DNA of 64,000 bases from Pseudevernia furfuracea (taxonomy: Eukaryota; Ascomycota; Lecanoromycetes; Lecanorales; Parmeliaceae), in contig JAIUPT010000021.1 in the NCBI GenBank assembly GCA_022315425.1, positions 620,001 to 684,000 on the forward strand, in the 5' to 3' direction. Each line of letters starts with the position of its first letter. Positions within the stretch are counted from its first letter, which is position 1. Under the pieces are notes generated by a model. The model saw nothing but the letters and a program-made list of their open reading frames with translations, had not been told where the DNA came from and made no database searches. Both the position numbers and the translations under genes were made by a program. Shown in pieces: positions 1-10,242 of this stretch.

Positions 1-1248
1 GATCCAGACGCGGATCATATGATAAGGCACAACATCTCAATTTGCTTTGGAAAATTCAAGGCACCGCTCAAGAAAACAAGAAGGACCGACATGATCAGAC
101 ATCTGGCGCAACATCATGTTCACAGTGAAGATGCCGCTGTACTTGCTGAACAGTGGCGATATGATTCCAAAAAGAAATACTTCTCATGTGGACTTTGTGT
201 AGGGATCTTCTTCTCGATCAAGGAGCGATCGAATCATATCGACAACGAACATTGGAGACACGGTCAGAACATGGGCGCGTGGGAATTGAGCAATTTGATT
301 AGGGGACTGTTGTTGGAGCGCGAAGTACAGGCCGCCTGGCGTGTTCTTTTGACATCGCATCCTTATCTGGTAGAATCCAACCTTCGTTGGGAAATGCCAT
401 TGGCAGAAGGCCTACAAGTGAGACTCGAGAAGGGTGAAGAGCCTGGGCTAGTTCTCGCGAAGGCAGCCCTAGAGCACAGTAATTACGAGCGGATACGGCC
501 TAATAAGGGAATTTTGATGGCTACGATGGATAGCGAAGATATGATCTATGGCCTGGGCTCCGGGACTTATCGAAGTTTAGCAGTCAGAACGGTAGTACCT
601 TCATCAAATTCAACGTACCATTCACTCCATAACCACAAGCAGTCACGTCCCCCACTCTCACGACTTCTGACTGGGTCGCTTCCTTCAAGCAACGTCGAAA
701 CCTCTAGTGCGGGATTTCGGAACCCGCAGTGCGACGCTCTGTACCCATCAGCGTGTCTCGGTGTTTCATTCCAATCTGATGACTTTTGCAACGATCACTT
801 CTTGCATCCGGGGCCACTCATGGGCCCAAACATAAGTGACCTTCCGTCGCAGGTGCCCACTTATGCTTGTCCCGCCGAATGGCCGTCTATGGATACAAGC
901 CAACCACTTGATGACCACACTCGAATTCAAGGCCACTTGAGCGAGAGTGGAGCCTCACTAATTGCTCAAATGTCTTCCCCTCGGCATGGACAACCAGCAA
1001 CCTATGGAACTATCGACGAGCAAGGGCCAATTACGGATTCTCTAAATGAGAATAAGAGCTCCATAGCCGGTCGATTACCTACCTCGAACTTTTTCCATGG
1101 CTGTACAGCGCAGCTTTCGAGTCATGAATATGGCTTCAACTTTCGCAAAAAGCCTCTTCCACCAATACCCCCTCCAGATATGCCCGAAAACGCAAGTCGA
1201 GTTGCTGAGCACAGATCGAGTACCCCGATGGACCTTGGTACCGGCTAA
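1..1248 (+). CDS. C2H2 zinc-finger domain protein, 5' end outside window
   Basis: The frame is open from base 1, so the gene probably begins before the window; the first Met inside is at base 19. A clear C2H2 finger is visible (CGLC, 12 residues, H, 4 residues, H) near residues 57-77 counted from that Met. Before it lies the tail of another finger (RHLAQHH) whose cysteine half is missing or degenerate. A conserved-looking helical block follows (GAWELSNLIRGLLLE and AAWRVLLTSHPYLV), then a long Ser/Pro-rich region without recognisable domains. Fungal proteins with this layout are usually treated as putative nuclear DNA-binding proteins, but no target can be inferred here. The stop at 1246-1248 is clean. 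The coding call is fairly sure; the function is only a family-level inference. Confidence 0.65.
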   Translation, partial: DPDADHMIRHNISICFGKFKAPLKKTRRTDMIRHLAQHHVHSEDAAVLAEQWRYDSKKKYFSCGLCVGIFFSIKERSNHIDNEHWRHGQNMGAWELSNLIRGLLLEREVQAAWRVLLTSHPYLVESNLRWEMPLAEGLQVRLEKGEEPGLVLAKAALEHSNYERIRPNKGILMATMDSEDMIYGLGSGTYRSLAVRTVVPSSNSTYHSLHNHKQSRPPLSRLLTGSLPSSNVETSSAGFRNPQCDALYPSACLGVSFQSDDFCNDHFLHPGPLMGPNISDLPSQVPTYACPAEWPSMDTSQPLDDHTRIQGHLSESGASLIAQMSSPRHGQPATYGTIDEQGPITDSLNENKSSIAGRLPTSNFFHGCTAQLSSHEYGFNFRKKPLPPIPPPDMPENASRVAEHRSSTPMDLGTG

Positions 1249-2302
1249 ATTCAGCGTTGTATTCAAGGGGAAAGTATTGATGCGGGTGTTTGGACGGCCA
1301 CCCTTCATTTATGAGGTATTATACTACGAAATCATCAGCAATCGACGTGAATGCTGCAGTAACGCCGCTGTTTACAAGCTTTTCATGATTAAACGAAGAT
1401 TCAATGATTAGCGTCGACAAGATGATTCAAAATTTTGCGAATGTTAGCATCGGAGTCGCGGTTGGAGCAAAATCAATAGCTTGTTTCTGGACTTACGCTC
1501 GCGGCATTTTTTACGAACGAGGGAGGGATTCTGTTTCTTTTTTTGTGTTCTTTTTCCCATTTACTGTACACCAATAGATCGACTCTCTGCCCTGCCTGAG
1601 AGCTATCAGGGCCGGTCGCGCGGAAGTTCCTACATTAATCGAACTTTCCATCTTGAGGTCCCCCAAATCATGTACGTGGTACAAGAATTTTGATCTCTAG
1701 TGTCGAGAGAGCCGTTCTTGTCTTCGGATGTATGGCACTTGATTGTTAAGCGGGTGTGGAACAGAACGTCGCGCAAGATGGTACGTTTATGATACTCCCT
1801 TCGCAACTCATGCAGCAATGAACGCAGCTATTTCAGATTTTCGGACGCCCCAGTTCTCCCTTCCCGTGATTTTCAGCACCCGTTTATCATGATATTCCTT
1901 CTAAAGACTTTCATCTGAGACTTTTCGCATTGGAGGAAACCAGATCGTTTGAAATGATTATATCTACTGCAAGCAAACCGAGGCGCAAGACGCCAGAGGC
2001 CAGAACGAGGGTTAGTCTTATTTTACACCCAAGATCACTTAATCTTATTTCTACTTAAGGAAAAACAGAAGAAAATGGTCTATGTCACCTGAATCCTATT
2101 CCTCATCACATTGTCATCAATGCTATGCTTGTCCCTTTGAGATTGTCTCAAGATCTAACCTGGTATCTTCCTCCCAATTCAACAAAGCCATCCCAAACTC
2201 GCATATGCAGAAACAGTCTTACTCAAACGAACTCAAACCTCATATCGGCCCATGCATGCCTCACTTCACGCGGCTGATGACCCTGATTGGCTTTTGGAAA
2301 TA
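1249..2302. other. Intergenic, no gene seen
   Basis: Only short overlapping open frames on both strands. I see no domain, RNA gene or repeat here. Confidence 0.4.
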
Positions 2303-2728
2303 TTAACTTTGGTGACGTGCAGGACTTCTGTAGCACTCACCACGGATTCTCCATGTGATGTTGACATTAAAGAGTGTGAGTATGGTGATGACGATGCGAA
2401 AGATGGCAGTGATGAGATCTTCGAGTGTCAGGACCCAAGCAGGGGGAGTGGGTAGCAGTTGTAGAACATGGGATGTTGAGTTGTTGTTTTTGGTGATGTT
2501 GTTTGTAGTAGATGTGCCGGGACCAGACAGAGCTGGTACTGATAGGGATACATCATCGGGTCTAGGTCGCTGCATGCGAGGAAGCATCGTTGCGGAGGTG
2601 TGCCGGCGTGGGACGGAGACACAGTAAATGCTGTTGGTGGACTGCTTTTCGGCGATCCGAGTTTGGATGGTGAGACGGGGGAATGATGTGGCCATGAGTA
2701 AGGCCGTGATAAGGGTGAGGATATTCAT
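2303..2728 (-). CDS. Possible small secreted or membrane protein
   Basis: The frame is open for 255 codons. The internal Met at 2726-2728 starts a 141-residue product with a hydrophobic N-terminus (MNILTLITALLMATS) that looks like a signal peptide. A second hydrophobic stretch lies near the C-terminus (TAIFRIVITILTLF). The middle is Thr/Asn/Ser/Pro-rich. No family is recognised and there is no paralogue in the window. The extra codons upstream of this Met do not look protein-like, which is why I chose the internal start. It may be a chance frame. Confidence 0.28.
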   Translation of the reverse strand: MNILTLITALLMATSFPRLTIQTRIAEKQSTNSIYCVSVPRRHTSATMLPRMQRPRPDDVSLSVPALSGPGTSTTNNITKNNNSTSHVLQLLPTPPAWVLTLEDLITAIFRIVITILTLFNVNITWRIRGECYRSPARHQS

Positions 2729-4461
2729 CTTGAGTGGTAGTGAAGGAGGGCCCGGTATTGAGGGGTGGAGGCGCGCCAGGGCGGGGGCGCTGTCGAAGTT
2801 GGTAAGATTGACTGTAATACTTTTTGGCTGCTTCAAAACTTGTGATTGATGTAGTATGTGCTTTGAAAAAGCGAAGAAAAAAAGAGAGGAGACGAGAAGC
2901 TTTATGTCAAAAACGTAGAGTGGTCTGGCAAACCCATAGACAGGGACAAGGAAATGCCGCAATGTTCCGTGACATCTGAAGAGCGGCATGTTGCCGGAGT
3001 TTTGAAGGAGAAAGCTAAGCCACCCTGGAGAAGTGAGGAAAAGGCTGGACAGCCTATACTCGTACACCATCGCCTAGCGTTTGCAGGTCAAGGCTTACAG
3101 GCTTTGAGCTAGCCAATAGGCATACTGGAGGGAACGCGAATGCTGCGAAGCCCGGTTGAGAGAAGTAAGGTTGGTAGGAGCCATTGAGTGATTGGCTAGC
3201 CGTATGTTGTTTAGACAGATTCTAGGTTTCCAGGTTTCGAGTTTCCATAGAGAGTCTGCATTGACTCCTTTCTACCCACTCGAACGTATACAACCCTGTC
3301 CTTCTTGCTTAGGCGGTCGTTCAAGTTTTTAGCTAGTGTGATAGTTATACAGGAAGCGGTGAGCTATGAAGTGTCATCATAGCTCGTAAACTGCGTGTCA
3401 CCCTTACCTATCCGTGTCCTTTGAGATCCAGGGACATGAAACTAGCCAAATCAACCTTGAAGGGTGGGGACATTTGGCGACATTGGGACATTGGGACATT
3501 GGGACAATTGGGACATTGGGTCGGGCGGCGGGCACGGGGGGCACGGGGACATGGGGACATGTTTTTTTCTCTGTAGTGATTAGTCAGTAGTGCTTAGTCA
3601 GTAGAGTACTCAGCCCCCCAGTTCTCCAGATCCGCAGCCGGGAGGCTAGCTCCAATGGCTTGAGGTAGTGATGATGTCTTCGTACTCGCCCGGCTAATGG
3701 GTAGTGGCAACTCCAGCTTGAAAATCATCAGATTGGAAGCTACGTGCGAAATAATTCAGACCGGCGGGGCGGCGGAATCTGGCAGAGTGGCTCCTCAACA
3801 ACGTCTCTCGGCAAGTAGGAAAATGCCCCCTTGTTTTGGAAATGCCTAAAAATGTGCGACGGCTCCTTTTATTCACCACACAGTACGCATTGACTTTTAG
3901 CAAAGTCTCTTCATAGTAAACTTGCAGGCCACATCAATTTCTATAACCTTGCTGTAGATGTTTCCTTGCAACTGTCAAGGGTATCGAGAAATCAAATTTT
4001 CTGTGCTGGATTTCGACTCCTGGTGGCTGTTCTCTCAGCAGCAAATGTCGCGTCTCCAGTGACGCTAAATACCTACCTACGCAATGAACAGTGATTGAAC
4101 GGAGCTGCACGATCGATGGCGAGAGACTCTATCCGTACTGAAACAAGCATTACTAAATTACTCTGCCTAAACCGTAAATCTCTTTTACCTGAGGCTTGCG
4201 AAGGACAGAGTCGTATCTCACGTTTCATGCGGAGCGGCTTCTTTCTTGAGTTCGAGCTCTTCTAGAAAACAATAAACTATCTCCAATAGGGCGAGTACTG
4301 TTACGATATGTTGAAGATATAGATCAAACATGGGTTTTCTGTCATTGTTCAAGGCGAAGTGTCTGACAAATAAACATCTCTTTTTCTGAAACATACTACT
4401 ACTCTGATGCAAGTAACATCTAATGAAAAGACAAGGCTGTTCTTGACACGGAATTTGTTGT
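2729..4461. other. Intergenic with a G-rich minisatellite
   Basis: No convincing gene. The one structured element is the GGGACATT-type tract near 3.5 kb, listed separately. Just after it are two near-copies of TTAGTCAGTAG at about 3581-3605. Confidence 0.4.
3461..3561 (+). repeat. G-rich minisatellite, G-quadruplex candidate
   Basis: About 100 bases made of irregular copies of GGGACATT followed by GGGTCGGGCGGCGGGCACGG and further GGGG runs. More than ten G-runs of three or more are separated by short loops on the plus strand, which is the sequence condition for G-quadruplex formation. A T-run follows directly. Confidence 0.8.
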
Positions 4462-5352
4462 TCAACTTTGATGCGTTTTCCTCGTGACCATTACAACGAT
4501 GATAACAACAACCACAATCATCATTATCAGAAGAAAGAAGAAACATCTCCGTCCGGATTTATACTGAGGATCGTTGTGTTTCGAACGATTGTTTGAGCGA
4601 CCAAGCTCTAGTTTCCACTCGCGATCATCACCGTGGTGTTGATGGCGACTGGGATCTTGATGATGGGCACGAGCGGTGCGTTGTTGACGAGGTGGTTCTT
4701 CAAGCGGGTTCCACCCCTGATGGCGAGCTGAACGTTGAGCTGGAGCCTTTTTCCCTTGAGGACCTCCGGAGCGTTGTACAGGAAGCTGGTCTCGTTGATA
4801 AGGGCTCGGCTCGCGTTGACGTCTCGATTGATGGGCGGGCTTCGGAATAGATATTGGTGCTGGAGCCGCTTTCCGTTTTGAAGATTCTGCAGGTTGGCGG
4901 CGGAGATGAGAGTCCGCCCGCGTCATGTTAGCTGGCATAGGAATGTCACCGGGTGGCTTGGAAGCTTTTCCCTGTCCTGACATCATCCCATTGTTATATG
5001 TGGGATACGGCTGGTCAAATGGGCGGGATAGTCTCTTTGTGGCAGGCGCTGCGGGAAGATCAGCGAAGACTGCCTTGTCTTCTGGCTCTGGTGAAGTCTG
5101 CATACCATCATAATAGGACATCGGCCGGGACCGGAAATGATCCTTGGGTGCTTTGTCAAGAGGTGCCTTGTAGTGGGTACCTAGTCCTTTCAAGTGAGCT
5201 TGTGCTCGTCGTGGGTATTTCCATGTCTCGCCGTTCGACTCCAACGGAGAAACGGGCGAGCGAGGACGATTGTCGTTTTTTCGGGACACGTACATGTTGT
5301 TCAGGGCCCCGGTGTGAATGGTAGGTTTGGATTTGAGCGTTGTGGGCGCCAT
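4462..5352 (-). CDS. Disordered protein with a C-terminal membrane anchor
   Basis: Single-exon frame of 296 residues. Residues 1-265 are hydrophilic and rich in Pro, Arg, Gln, Ser and His, with repeated basic patches, and are probably unstructured. Residues about 270-289 form one strongly hydrophobic segment (FFFLLIMMIVVVVIIVVMV), followed by a seven-residue basic tail (TRKTHQS). A single segment at the extreme C-terminus with no signal peptide is the layout of a tail-anchored protein, which would leave the N-terminal region facing the cytosol. The Met at 5350-5352 is the first in the frame and gives a sensible N-terminus. No family is recognised. The coding call rests on frame length, composition and the sharp hydrophobic tail. 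Confidence 0.6.
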   Translation of the reverse strand: MAPTTLKSKPTIHTGALNNMYVSRKNDNRPRSPVSPLESNGETWKYPRRAQAHLKGLGTHYKAPLDKAPKDHFRSRPMSYYDGMQTSPEPEDKAVFADLPAAPATKRLSRPFDQPYPTYNNGMMSGQGKASKPPGDIPMPANMTRADSHLRRQPAESSKRKAAPAPISIPKPAHQSRRQREPSPYQRDQLPVQRSGGPQGKKAPAQRSARHQGWNPLEEPPRQQRTARAHHQDPSRHQHHGDDREWKLELGRSNNRSKHNDPQYKSGRRCFFFLLIMMIVVVVIIVVMVTRKTHQS

Positions 5353-5799
5353 TGCCAGATGGAAGGTCGTGAAGGTGGACGTGTGGTTGGAGATAGAAAT
5401 CGAGTTTGTGTGCGCGTGAGGTGTATAGTGTTGATGGAAAACGGAAAGAGGAAGAGGATCAATTTAGGGAAGAAGAATAGGATTGTAGATGATCTAGAAG
5501 CTCTCTTGTCCCAAGAGGACAAAGCTGCTGCCTTTGTGTGGAATCCGAAGTCATTGTTCTGAAGAAAGAGGCTGCTCCCTTTGCTCTACACAATCACAAC
5601 TCCGTCCTTTTGTCATGAACAATACGACTGTAATTCCCTTATTGGTACTTCAAATCGATAACCATGTCTATCACAGCCCTTTGTCATCTCTAAATGCCCC
5701 TTTCGCCTTCAAATTATCTCTCTAGGACTCTGCCAGTCTTCAAAAGAAAGAAAACAAAAGATCCCCTCAGCCACCATCATCACCAAATCAGCAACCGCC

Positions 5800-6372
5800 A
5801 TGGCATCCCAAACTCGAACATCCGCTTCAACCGGTTCGTCCTATAAAAATTTCGTGCGCGCCGCTGACTCCATCGAAATCTTCATCCCCGATTATCCTAT
5901 CGCAACAAGCGATACCGTCTTCGTGACATGGGATTGCAAAAAATGTGGACGCTTGTACGTGGATCCAGTCGCCAACCGCGAGTGCATGCCGACCCCACCA
6001 GCCACAGAATGCGTTATCAGCACTGACGTGACCTGGAACTATCCGACTCGTATCATCTATGGGTACATCTATGGATATATACCAGGTGGTACCTGTCAGT
6101 ATCAGCGTCTGGAACTTTTTCCATCCTGGTCCCCTTCTGAGCTGCAGATCCTACATCTGAGCGACATTTGGAACGGCATCTGCAAGAGCACCTTTTGCTC
6201 AAAGGTGGTGGAACATCGCCGCTTTCAATGTGAAAATTTGGTAGATACTTTCCGGGAAGCTACTGCAGAGCGGAACGTGACCGAGACGAGTAAAGGGATC
6301 GGACCTTTGGTGATGTTGGGTACTTCCTTAGCATTCTGGGGAGCTCTCATTGTGGCTGTGAGTATGCTATGA
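5800..6372 (+). CDS. Small Cys-motif protein with a C-terminal membrane segment
   Basis: 190 residues from an ATG preceded by a purine-rich leader. The core near residues 45-105 carries WDCKKCGRLYVD, then TECVIS, then PGGTCQYQRLEL, so the spaced cysteines could bind a metal. Residues about 168-188 (LVMLGTSLAFWGALIVAVSM) are hydrophobic and end the protein. The same core (CxxCGR ... C ... GGxCxYxR) recurs in the plus-strand gene at 9558, so the two are probable diverged duplicates about 3 kb apart. No named family is recognised. The shared core supports a real coding gene; the metal-binding idea is inference. Confidence 0.6.
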   Translation: MASQTRTSASTGSSYKNFVRAADSIEIFIPDYPIATSDTVFVTWDCKKCGRLYVDPVANRECMPTPPATECVISTDVTWNYPTRIIYGYIYGYIPGGTCQYQRLELFPSWSPSELQILHLSDIWNGICKSTFCSKVVEHRRFQCENLVDTFREATAERNVTETSKGIGPLVMLGTSLAFWGALIVAVSML

Positions 6373-7477
6373 AGGAGATGCTGTATCAGACAGTAAGCCA
6401 TTGCAGTACCAAGACTGGGTTTGCTGCGTTTGAGGGGCAAGGAATGGTGTTGTTCGAGTGATCTGATAGGCAATAGTCAGTGTCTGTTAATAAAAGTCCC
6501 CCAACAAGACTACAGGCAATTGAAAAAACTCCTCAGTGATGTATGCTGAACCTTGTCAAGACGTAGCCTTTACCTCGTCCTCGCTGACGCGACTAACTCT
6601 CGAATCCGTTTATAACCAAAATGCGTATTGTTATTCGAGACCAGCAACCAGTTCCCGTCGGATTGGACAAGCTGGCTACATCTAATTCTTCTCGTAACAG
6701 CCATAATCCCACCAAGGCATCATAGACTCAAGGCCTTTCTTAGCATTCTTGACGGGAAGTGGATTGGATATCACCTCCAAAGAGGAAGCAATCGGGGAGA
6801 TTGCCGCGGTGGGCTCTTTTTTGCCATAGGCTCTTTTAATCTGACCTCCACAAAATCGGATCGTCTGCAATGCAGCAGATTTTCCAAGCAAGGCTCACAG
6901 TGCCATCAGTAAGCTGAGTTGTAGCTGGGAAAACCCGGTGCGCCCTGAGGAGTGGGGATACCCCAACGCACAATCAAACATTCAGCTCAACTCTAGCACT
7001 TTGTGGTATAGTGTGCTCATTTTGGATTTTCTGCCAGTTTGAGGATTTGAAATGCGGTCTCAGCTCCGTACAACAGTAAGCATATTGGGGCGGCTCGAGC
7101 ATTGTATCACGCTAGTTATCAAATTAGGCCTAGTGCGCTCGGGGTAAGGATGTCAATCTATGACATCCTTTTTGCAACGCCTACGGAGTATTGTAAATGC
7201 ACCTGAAATCCTTAGGAACTGCACCCAAAGTTTGCGGCCCAAGGACCCTAGAGAATCACGCCCAAAAAGATTTCTAAAGGTTTGAGATAGATCTGAGGTT
7301 ACCTTCTTCCGAGAGTAGGAGATCATTTCGATGTTGTGCGCCCATGTGCTATGCCCCTCGTCTTCTTCTGGTTAGTCAGTATGTAGGCGTCAGGCAGGAA
7401 GGACGCCGCCATTTCACGCAAAGTTTTAGCATCAGCGTGGGGATTACAAATCTCCTTCCATTCGTCGTCGTGGCCAC
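6373..7477. other. Intergenic, nothing recognised
   Basis: Short frames only. No conserved motif seen. Confidence 0.35.
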
Positions 7478-8121
7478 TCGGTACGATACAAATGGGGTCC
7501 ACAGTCGACGTTCATTTCATGAATAACATCAAAGCCAATCAAGATGACCTTAAAGATCCAGGTATTGCCGTCAAGATACATTGCGGTATTGAACTCAGGG
7601 GCAATACTCCCACCCGCGACAGGCTTTCTCGTCACTTGAGGGGCTGTCTTCAGAATTCAAGTCCGCAGTTTTCTCCGCAGACTTCAAAGGTCACAACCTT
7701 GTTGTGCTCACGGATGGCGAACCAGACCCGGAATCTGGGGATGAGAATGACACATCTGATCAAGAGGACACGCAAAGAAAAATAAGGAAGCATTCCGACT
7801 TTTTCGCAAGGGGATCGTAGAAGTGGCAAAGAAGCTAGACGACGAAGACGCGGAGCCTGCGCAGATTGGTACACATTTCTGCCAAATTGGAAACGAGCGC
7901 GACGCAACGGAATTTTACTGAGTATCTCAATGATCGATTCAAAGGCAGACATAAACACAACCCTGATGTAAGGCTCCCACAAAACGATGAGGCTTACATG
8001 CTGAATATTATAGATGGTCGACACGATCAAATGCCAGTACGAGCTTGATCTGACAGAGAAATTTTACGAGAAATTGCTTCTCGGCGCCATCGATGGATTA
8101 CAAGAAAATGGAAGCCCATGA
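7478..8121 (+). pseudogene. Decayed von Willebrand factor A-domain gene
   Basis: Consecutive pieces in different frames match the order of a fungal vWA-domain protein. First comes VDVHFMNN, then a region ending GIELRGNTPTRDRL. Next is LVVLTDGEPDPES, the typical vWA strand followed by DGEP. After that come FRKGIVEVAKKLDDEDAEP, then IGTHFCQIGNERDATEFY, then EYLNDRFKGRHK, and finally YELDLTEKFYEKLLLGAID. At least three frame changes are needed to read through (near 7490, 7795 and 7920), and stops lie between the pieces. Such proteins use the fold for metal-dependent protein contacts. Upstream exons were not found, so this is a fragment. The family call is firm; the exact boundaries are not. Confidence 0.7.
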
Positions 8122-9557
8122 TCCAGCCAAAGACAGTCAAGACACTGTTCCTGCGCTGCCATCGCTCCAAATCAACCGGTAGAGCAAAAGAGCGGCAATG
8201 GTCAGACGATGAAACTCTCATGCTTCATGCGTCGTCTAGTCGTGGGAACTGCTTGCAGCACACCAACAAGTCTTCTACGATGGAAACCCTGTATGAGTCA
8301 CAGATGGACGATGCTCGAGCAAAGCCCAAGTTTGAAGGAAAACCTCCAGACACAACATGTATCACCACCGTCACCCAGATTTGGACCGCCATCCCGCCAT
8401 ATCACATTCCCTAACACCAATCAAGAGGCGGAAGAGGCGGAGCCAAGAGTAGCACAGCGTTCCTCCACTTATGGAAGTAATAAATCGCACTAGTGGAACA
8501 AGCACTCTCCATGAATTGACGACACATACCCTGAATGATATAACGACTAACATAACCAAGAAAGCCACTTAATAATGCCCGGTACAGCATTGGCGCTCTA
8601 AGATTCGAACGACAGAAGACCGTGATGTGAGAAGTACTGAGAGAGTATGTCTTCTAATCTACTTCTAAACCTAGAGTAGGGCTGATCGAAGACTCAAGCG
8701 TTGGCCGCCCACGAAGTCTTTTTGGTGGGCGACACACCGAGCCAAATTCAATGTGCTCCAGCGCTCCTTGGTGCAAAGATAGAAACGTCTATGATCCCTG
8801 TTGCTGGAAGAAAGGGACTCCTCATCGTAACGGGCCCTAGAGCACTGGTTTCCTGTACATGTCTTACATGCCTGAAACGCAGTCAGTATTTGGCATCATC
8901 AAGGTGTATTATTGATAGGGAATGACATGATGTATGGATAGGAAATAACATTTATGTGAGAGTTACTTGGAGGGAAAGGAGCAAGGCCGTAGAAACCAAG
9001 CAGAATTCTTGTTCCTTCCGCGCTTTTGTGTTGAAGAGGCTGGTGGGAAAATATCCACATTGCATGGAACGTTTCCGATTCCTCTACTAATGGGGAAGCA
9101 TTGAAGGTTAATTGTAATGATCTTGATATATCATCCTGATCCCAATGAATAGAGTGACTGGTAGATAGAGTTTGGGAGCGATGTGAACAGGGGGCCACCA
9201 AAGTGAGCGGCTTGACAATAATACTCAAACGGCTGTGCCTGGTTTCAATGTCACTCTCACCTCTTTGGAAAATTTTAAGCGTCTGGCCGCTCTACTGTTC
9301 CACAACAATAGCCATTGTGCCATTTTGTCTCTTTGTTCTCCAACAAGCAGTGGGGCCTTCATGTTCTCCCTTTCCCTCATCCTTGCTTAAAAGGCACTAG
9401 GACAACTTCCAAAACCAAAATCAGATCTAGACCCAAACACAACCTACAGAATCTTGCGTCAAGACCAGTCCACTTCATCACCACCACCCAAGGAAAAGCA
9501 ACCACCACGGTTCGCTCCACTCAAGAAGCCTCAGACCTTGAAGCCTAGAAGACGCAC
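8122..9557. other. Intergenic, nothing recognised
   Basis: Short frames on both strands without recognisable motifs. Part may be further decayed material from the vWA relic. Confidence 0.35.
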
Positions 9558-9872
9558 ATGATGAGCGGCAGCCACCACACCAAACACCATCCAGTTGTGA
9601 GCTCCCACGATGTCCCACAAACCATGTCTGTCTGCTGGCAATGCACCTTTTGCGGGAGGGTCGTTATCAAGAGTCATACAGCTGACAGCGCAGCATCCTC
9701 CGCAGCACCGCCTGTAGCACAATGCCTCATCAAGTCCGGCGAGACGTGGATGCACCCTGTTCTTGGTGAGCTTCCGCACTACATCGAGGGCGGAGTCTGC
9801 AGGTACCGGCGCATGGACCTTGGAGCGAGACTCTCAGTCCGGCCAGCTTTACTTCCCTGGAGCCCGCGCTAG
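9558..9872 (+). CDS. Small Cys-motif protein, short paralogue of the gene at 5800
   Basis: 104 residues. The central part reads CWQCTFCGRVVI, then AQCLIKSGETW, then YIEGGVCRYRRMDL, which lines up with WDCKKCGRLYVD, TECVISTDVTW and IPGGTCQYQRLEL of the 5800 gene. The C-terminal membrane segment of that gene is absent: this frame stops soon after the last shared block. It may be a truncated copy or lack a 3' exon. No function can be assigned. The start at 9558 (Met-Met) is the first in frame. Confidence 0.5.
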   Translation: MMSGSHHTKHHPVVSSHDVPQTMSVCWQCTFCGRVVIKSHTADSAASSAAPPVAQCLIKSGETWMHPVLGELPHYIEGGVCRYRRMDLGARLSVRPALLPWSPR

Positions 9873-10242
9873 AGATGGAGAGACTTGAATGCAGGTGTAC
9901 AAAATTACTGATTGTATGGTCAAGAGCCCCAATCCCCGCTTCTATAATTGTGAAATTTTAACAGGTCCTCTTTCCCCGAACGGGGGAGAGTACTAGATTC
10001 AGCCTAGCGTTAAAAAGTGTTGTAACACCCCGGTGTCTCAACCTACATTTATCATCGAACATTCCCTTCTTCGAGCACTGAATTACCCAAGCGAATCGTT
10101 TACCTGAATGGACAATGCTCTCAAACATGGCGTAAACTGCAAAGCAAAGGGCATCACCACCCGTCCCACAGCACTTGAAGTTCTACACACTGTATCACTT
10201 GAAAAGCTACTAAGTACTTTGCCAACTTCATGAAACTTTAAC
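9873..10242. other. Intergenic, upstream of the F-box-like gene
   Basis: 370 bases without a gene. Nothing beyond a plausible promoter region. Confidence 0.35.
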
